From positions 55,935,585 to 55,999,584 of the forward strand of contig CM039463.1 of NCBI GenBank assembly GCA_022414725.1: 64,000 nucleotides of DNA, given 5' to 3'. The position numbers were made by a program, and so were the translations under genes. Position 1 is the first letter of the stretch. Every line of letters starts with the position of its first letter. The notes under the pieces were generated by a model. That model ran no database searches. It had not been told where the DNA came from and saw only the letters and a program-made list of their open reading frames with translations. Origin of the DNA: Microglena sp. YARC (Eukaryota; Chlorophyta; Chlorophyceae; Chlamydomonadales; Chlamydomonadaceae). This document shows positions 58,385 through 64,000 of this stretch, piece by piece.

Positions 58385-60162
58385 CTGAATGAAAGCAACG
58401 GGGGGAGAACATTGGAGCATGTCAAGTGAATGAACAAATACATACATATATAGTATGTCTTATTACCAGTCGTGCGGTTAAGGGGGGCAGCCTGGCACTG
58501 GTTGCGGTGTGGACAGGCGTTGGGTTATGGTCCAAACCTGAGGAGGAGCAATGGTGCATGTCTGTCTTGTGATTGAATGAATACATACATAAATAGTATG
58601 TCTTGTTAACAGACGTGAGGTTAAGGGGGCCAGCCTGGCACTGGTTGCGGTGTGGACAGGCGTTGGGTCATGGTGCAAACCTGAGGAGGAGCAATGGTGC
58701 ATGTCTGCCTTGTGAATGAACGAATACATACATAAATAGTATGTCTTGTTAACAGACGTGAGGTTAAGGGGGCCAGTCCGGCACTGGTTGCGGTGTGGAC
58801 AGACGTTGGGTTATGGTCCAAACCTGAGGAGGAGCAATGGTGCATGTCTGCCTTGTGAATGAACGAATATATACATAAATAGTATGCCTTATTACCAGTT
58901 ATATTTACGCCAGAAGTATGCCAGTGTTTCTATTTATATTTCTATTTACGCAAGAAGCATCCCAGTGTTTATATTTCTATTTCTATTTACACCAGAAGTA
59001 TGCCAGTGTATATATTTATATTTACGCCATATATGCATGTCAGTTTTTTGTTTAGTGTTTAGTATTTATATATGTACACCTGTGTACGCCAGTGTTTTTT
59101 ATATCTATGCCAGTTTTTTGTAGCGTTTATACAAGTATGCCAGAATTTTTTAGCAGGCTTAGCTGACTTGTTTCCTTTACCTTCCTTTACCTTCTTTTAC
59201 CTTCAATTCAGTTCACCAGTGCTTGTTCTTTAAACTGCCATTCCTGTTTTTTAACTTGTTCTTTAAACTGCGATTCCTCTTTTTAATGCTGGGGTATTTC
59301 TTTAGCCTATTTGGCTACCCCTAGAATGTCCAAATACATACATGCATACGTACGTACATACATACATACATGCATACCTGTTTTTGGTTGCTGTGAGATA
59401 ACACCAAGTTGTGTGTCGTGACCATTTTGACTATGTGTTTGGCTGTAGGAGGAGGCAGACCCCATTGCGTTGAGCCGCTCCTGCATTCAGAATTCAAGTG
59501 AAAGTGAAACAATGCTCTCGAGAACATGTCCATGGGTCAACATGGGTCAACATGGGTCACACAAGTCATACTTGGACCCCTCATGGACCCCTCATGGCTT
59601 GTGGGACCCATGTTGGGGGGCATGAGGGACCCATGTTGAGCCCCATGAGGAACTTTGCGCATGGGGACATGAGCCCCATGGGGAACATTGCGTTAAAAAG
59701 GTAATGAGAACGCCTGGTGGGGCGTGGTGTTAAGGGAACCCGTCGTACGCGGGTAGGGAGCGGTCTTCTACCTCAACTGGACAAGCTACCATCGTGGTTG
59801 ACGACGACCTGCAACGCCAAGAACGACCGACGGGGGAATCGAACCCCCGACTCTTCGTCCTCACATTGATTTGATCTACCACCAGACCAATATATACCAC
59901 TGAAAGGGGCTACATTGCGTTAAGTCGCTCCTGCATTCAGGATTCAAGTGGAAGTGATATGATGCTCCCAATAACATCTGTTTAAAGTGAAAAGTGAAAA
60001 ACACGGAGGGAAGTTAGCATGGCCCCTGCCCCTACATATATGTATTTTGTTACATTTCAGGGGGTAGACAAATTGGCTACAAGGGCTTGCCTGACCATGA
60101 TATCAGGAGGAGCTAAAAATATAAAAGTACTGATGAACTGAACCCCCTAACAATCGATTTAC
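58385..60162 (-). repeat. Transporter intron: 143-bp acceptor array, dispersed repeats and a SINE
   Basis: Three 143-bp units (cores at 58491, 58634, 58777) each contain the next exon's acceptor and first ~50 bases (gtttggaccataacccaacg on the minus strand). 58890-59130 has roughly 50-bp repeats with cgccagaagtatgccagtg. 59295-59345 and 60035-60165 are copies of the dispersed intronic repeat. 59530-59660 is a catgggtcaa/catgggaccc tandem. A SINE lies at 59697-59911. No coding frame is supported. Confidence 0.85.
59697..59911 (-). mobile_element. tRNA-derived SINE with 12-bp target duplication
   Basis: Full-length antisense copy with perfect inverted B box (ggaatcgaacc) and A-box region. Flanked by acattgcgttaa at 59685-59696 and 59912-59923. 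Confidence 0.93.
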
Positions 60163-60298
60163 CGACAGAGGCCCTGGATGCTTCCTCCTCCACTTTCTCC
60201 TCCTCTTCCTCCTCCTCCTCCTCCTCCCCCTTTTGCCCCTCCTCCTGCTGCTCCTCACGGGCGTCCTCCTCCTTGTCCTCCTGCCCGTCCTCCTCCTC
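60163..60298 (-). CDS. MFS transporter exon, acidic (tentative)
   Basis: 136 bp encoding a very acidic stretch (Asp/Glu-rich with runs of up to ten Glu) ending VEEEASRASV plus one base of Gly. The donor CTGTCG|GTAAATCG is in phase with the next exon. The acceptor is uncertain: the first usable AG after the donor at 60336 gives an intron of only 38 nt and preserves phase 0. A one-base assembly error instead of an intron is also possible. The frame is open and belongs to the central loop. Confidence 0.5.
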
Positions 60299-60336
60299 CT
60301 CATCATCACCCATCACACACACATTCGCCCACTCAC

Positions 60337-60417
60337 CATCTGCGCCTTCTTGACACACTCAACCTCCTCACACAACTGGGACATCTCAGACTCCACCTTG
60401 GCTTGAAACTCAGAGTC
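60337..60417 (-). CDS. MFS transporter exon (central loop)
   Basis: 81 bp, 27 codons, starting DSEFQAKVESEM. It resembles the charged helical segment that follows PESPRWL in sugar porters. Acceptor TTTCCAG and donor CAGATG|GTGAGT. Phase 0 at both ends, matching the exon at 60639. Confidence 0.78.
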
Positions 60418-60599
60418 CTGGAAATGGTGATGATGGTGATAATTATGATTACGAAAGTGATGATGATGTTGATGACGATAATAATGATAATGATGTTGAT
60501 GGTGGTAGTGCTGCTGCTGCTGCTGATTACATTTGCCCTGGCACCCAACTGGACTCCAAATGCAATATATATATATAATTGCATGTATCCCCCCCCCCC

Positions 60600-60630
<31 letters not shown>

Positions 60631-60638
60631 AAACTTAC

Positions 60639-60723
60639 ACTAGCAGCTCTTCTCTTGGTGCCCTTCAGCAGCAACCGAAGAACCTCTCTTGCACTTGACG
60701 CGTTACCACGCATGAGCAGCCAT
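60639..60723 (-). CDS. MFS transporter exon (PESPRWL-type motif after TM6)
   Basis: 85 bp. Encodes WLLMRGNASSAREVLRLLL and KGTKRRAAS, the sugar-porter segment after TM6 (ESPRWLLxxGRxxEAxxVL). The first base completes the Arg codon before Trp. Acceptor CTTGCAG and donor GCTAGT|GTAAGT. Exons for TM1-6 must lie upstream, beyond the satellite and outside the window. Confidence 0.85.
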
Positions 60724-63700
60724 CTGCAAGTGTGTGCACGTATCAGCTGACAAGGTGTCTCTTGGAATAGTGATAAATCAAGTTTGTTTTAACAGCAAAA
60801 ATATGAAGATCATGAGCAGACATCTGCAATTCATGGGCGCATATCAGCTGACAAGGTGTGCCTTGGAAAAGGGATAGACTGAGTTTTTTTTGTAACAACA
60901 AAAAAAAATGAAGATCATAAGTGGATATCTGCAATGCGTGCGCACATATCTGCTGACAAGGTGTGTCTTGGAATAGTGATAAACCAAGTTGTTTTTGTAA
61001 CAGCAAAAAATATGAAGATCATAAGCGGATATCTGCAACGCGTGCGCACATATCTGCTGACAAGGTGTGTCTTGGAATAGTGATAAATCAAGTTTGTTTT
61101 AACAGCAAAAAATATGAAGATCATAAGCGGATATCTGCAATGCGTGCGCACATATCTGCTGACAATGTGTGTCTTGGAATAGTAATAAATCAAGTTTGCT
61201 TTGTAACAACAAAAAATATGAAGATCATAAGCGGACATCTGCAATGCGTGCGCACATATCTGCTGACAAGGTGTGTCTTGGAATAGTGATAAATCAAGTT
61301 TGCTTTGTAACATCAAAAAATATGAAGATCATAAGCGGACATCTGCAATGCGTGCGCACATATCTGCTGACAATGTGTGTCTTGGAATAGTGATAAATCA
61401 AGTTTGCTTTGTAACAACAAAAAAATATGAAGATCATAAGCGGACATCTGCAATGCGTGCGCACATATCTGCTGACAAGGTGTGTCTTGGAATAGTGATA
61501 AATCAAGTTTGCTTTGTAACATCAAAAAATATGAAGATCATAAGCGGACATCTGCAATGCGTGCGCACATATCTGCTGACAATGTGTGTCTTGGAATAGT
61601 GATAAATCAAGTTTGCTTTGTAACAACAAAAAAAATGAAGATCATAAGCGGACATCTGCAATGCGTGCGCACATATCTGCTGACAAGTGTGCTCTGGAAT
61701 AGTGATAAATCAAGTTTGCTTTGTAACATCAAAAAATATGAAGATCATAAGCGGACATCTGCAATGCGTGCGCACATATCTGCTGACAATGTGTGTCTTG
61801 GAATAGTGATAAATCAAGTTTGCTTTGTAACAACAAAAAATATGAAGATCATAAGCGGACATCTGCAATGCGTGCGCACATATCTGCTGACAATGTGTGT
61901 CTTGGAATAGTGATAAATCAAGTTTGCTTTGTAACAACAAAAAATATGAAGATCATAAGCGGACATCTGCAATGCGTGCGCACATATGCTGACAATGTGT
62001 GTCTTGGAATAGTGATAAATCAAGTTTGCTTTGTAACAACAAAAAATATGAAGATCATAAGCGGACATCTGCAATGCGTGCGCACATATCTGCTGACAAG
62101 TGGTCTTATAGAATCTTTCTTTGTAACAACATCAATAATGCGGACAATGGCTGCTCTTGGTCAAGTTTTGCACATCATGAAAATCATGAGCATCTGCAAT
62201 GCGTGCGCACACATATCTGTGACAAGTCGGATCAGTGATAACATCTGGCAATGCGCGGTGCATCGTCATGTAACAACAAATAAATTGAAATAGTGATAAA
62301 TCAAGTTTTGCTTTGTAAGACAAAAAAAAGATATGATCTGCAAAATATCTGCTGACGCATTGTAACTGAATGCACATCTATGCTGGAATAGTCGAAAAAT
62401 ATGATAAGACATCTGCAATAATCAAGGTGTGTTGGGCCCAAGTTGCTTTTAACAACAAAAACCAAAGATAATAAGCGGACATTGCAATGCGTGCGCACAT
62501 ATCTGCTGACAATTGTGTCTCTGGAATAGATAAATCAAGTTTTTGCTTTGTCACTAACAACTACACAACAAAAACGTTCATATTGCGTTGCAAGTCTCGA
62601 TCGTATAAATCGCTTGTCTTCACCTCATATCTTCATATAAATCATTCGTATCAACAAACAATATGACATCTGCAATCGTGCGCACATATCGTGCTGACAA
62701 TGGTTGTGACACAATCTCTTTGGAATAGTGATAAATCAAGTTTGCTTGGTAACAACATAAAAAATATGAAGATGTACATCTGCCAATGCTGCACATCTTT
62801 GCACAATGTACAAACTCTCAATAGATGAAGTTCATAAAGCGACATAATGCTGCGACATATCTGCTGGAACAAGTGTTCTTGGAATAAATAAATCGCTTTG
62901 TAACAACAAAAAATATGAAGATCATCGGACATCTGCAATGCGTGCGCACATATCTGCTGACAATGTGTGTCTTGGAATAGTGATAAATCAAGTTTGCTTT
63001 GTAACAACAAAAAATATGAAGATCATAAGCGGACATCTGCAATGCGTGCGCACATATCTGCTGACAAGGTGTGTCTTGGAATAGTGATAAATCAAGTTTG
63101 CTTTGTAACAACAAAAAATATGAAGATCATAAGCGGACATCTGCAATGCGTGCGCACATATCTGCTGACAATGTGTGTCTTGGAATAGTGATAAATCAAT
63201 GGTTTGCTTTGTAACAACAAAAAAATATGAAGATCATAAGCGGACATCTGCAATGCGTGCGCACATATCTGCTGACAAGGTGTGTCTTGAATGTGATAAA
63301 TCAAGTTTGCTTTGTAACAACAAAAAATATGAAGATCATAAGCGGACATCTGCAATGCGTGCGCACATATCTGCTGACAAGGTGTGTCTTGGAATAGTGA
63401 TAAATCAAGTTTGCTTTGTAACAACAAAAAAAATGAAGATCATAAGCGGACATCTGCAATGCGTGCGCACATATCTGCTGACAATGTGTGTCTTGGAATA
63501 GTGATAAATCAAGTTTGCTTTGTAACAACAAAAAATATGAAGATCATAAGCGGACATCTGCAATGCGTGCGCACATATCTGCTGACAAGGTGTGTCTTGA
63601 AATAGTGATAAATCAAGTTTGCTTTTGTAACAACAAAAATATGAAGATCATAAGCGGACATCTGCAATGCGTGCGCACATATCTGCTGACAATGTTGTCT

Positions 63701-64000
63701 TGGAATAGTGATAAATCAAGTTTGCTTTGTAACAAAAAAAATATGAGATCATAAGCGGACATCTGCAATGCGTGCGCACATATCTGCTGACAAGGTGTGT
63801 CTTGGAATAGTGATAAATCAAGTTTGCTTTGTAACAACAAAAAATATGAAGATCATAAGCGGACATCTGCAATGTGCGCACATATCTGCTGACAAGGTGT
63901 GTCTTGGAATAGTGATAAATCAAGTTTGCTTTTGTAACAACAAAAAATATGAAGATCATAAGCGGACATCTGCAATGCGTGCGCACATATCTGCTGACAA
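60724..64000 (-). repeat. 104-bp satellite grown from the exon acceptor
   Basis: About 30 units of 104 bp (for example 61169, 61273, 61377, 61482). Each contains, on the minus strand, the acceptor-like GCGCACGCATTGCAG followed by ATGTCCGCTTATG, a version of the real junction TTGCAG|ATGGCTGCTCATG. The unit next to the gene (60800-60840) still has gatcatgagcagacat, close to the exon, while distal units have drifted to gatcataagcggacat. 62100-62900 is a degenerate, indel-rich stretch. Leu/Phe/Tyr-rich frames are artefacts. The array runs off the window. Confidence 0.93.

Overview
The window is eukaryotic nuclear DNA. It has GT-AG introns, Ty1/copia LTR retrotransposons, a LINE fragment, tRNA-derived SINEs, MITEs, long satellites and a 1,000-N scaffold gap. 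Two host genes are recognisable with confidence: the terminal exon of an FO synthase (CofH domain) and the C-terminal half of a sugar-porter-type MFS transporter. FO synthase in an intron-bearing genome points to a green alga, possibly a prasinophyte-type chlorophyte with a large repeat-rich genome. That assignment is an inference. No prokaryotic features such as operons, CRISPR or IS elements were seen.

Layout. 1-910 holds minisatellite and unexplained DNA. 915-3937 and 4744-9732 are two minus-strand copia-type elements that share LTRs, PBS and PPT, and each has a perfect 5-bp target duplication. The first has lost its reverse transcriptase. The second carries unrelated internal ORFs. 9738-17.5 kb is mostly repeats, with one Pro/Ser-rich minus-strand ORF (12415-13230), a coding-like repeat block (15.47-16.5 kb, plus) and an unidentified exon (17515-17746, plus). 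17.7-36.3 kb is nearly all satellite (about 80-, 85- and 86-bp units) around the gap, leading into the FO synthase last exon at 36330-36776. 37-48 kb contains dispersed repeats, minisatellites, SINEs and a broken LINE 3' end. 48521-60723 is the minus-strand transporter (eight exons including one tentative). Its upstream intron, up to the window end, is a 104-bp satellite.

The main observation is a shared architecture. Almost every recognisable exon is flanked by tandem, diverged copies of its own edges. Copies of the acceptor plus exon start lie only upstream. Copies of the exon end plus donor lie only downstream. For both last exons, copies of the coding end plus stop lie in the 3' flank. 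Many of these seeds grow into the satellites that fill the introns. FO synthase and the transporter are on opposite strands and unrelated, so this looks like a genome-wide process of intron growth from exon-intron junctions. Later SINE and MITE insertions into these copies show that the copies are real and predate those insertions.
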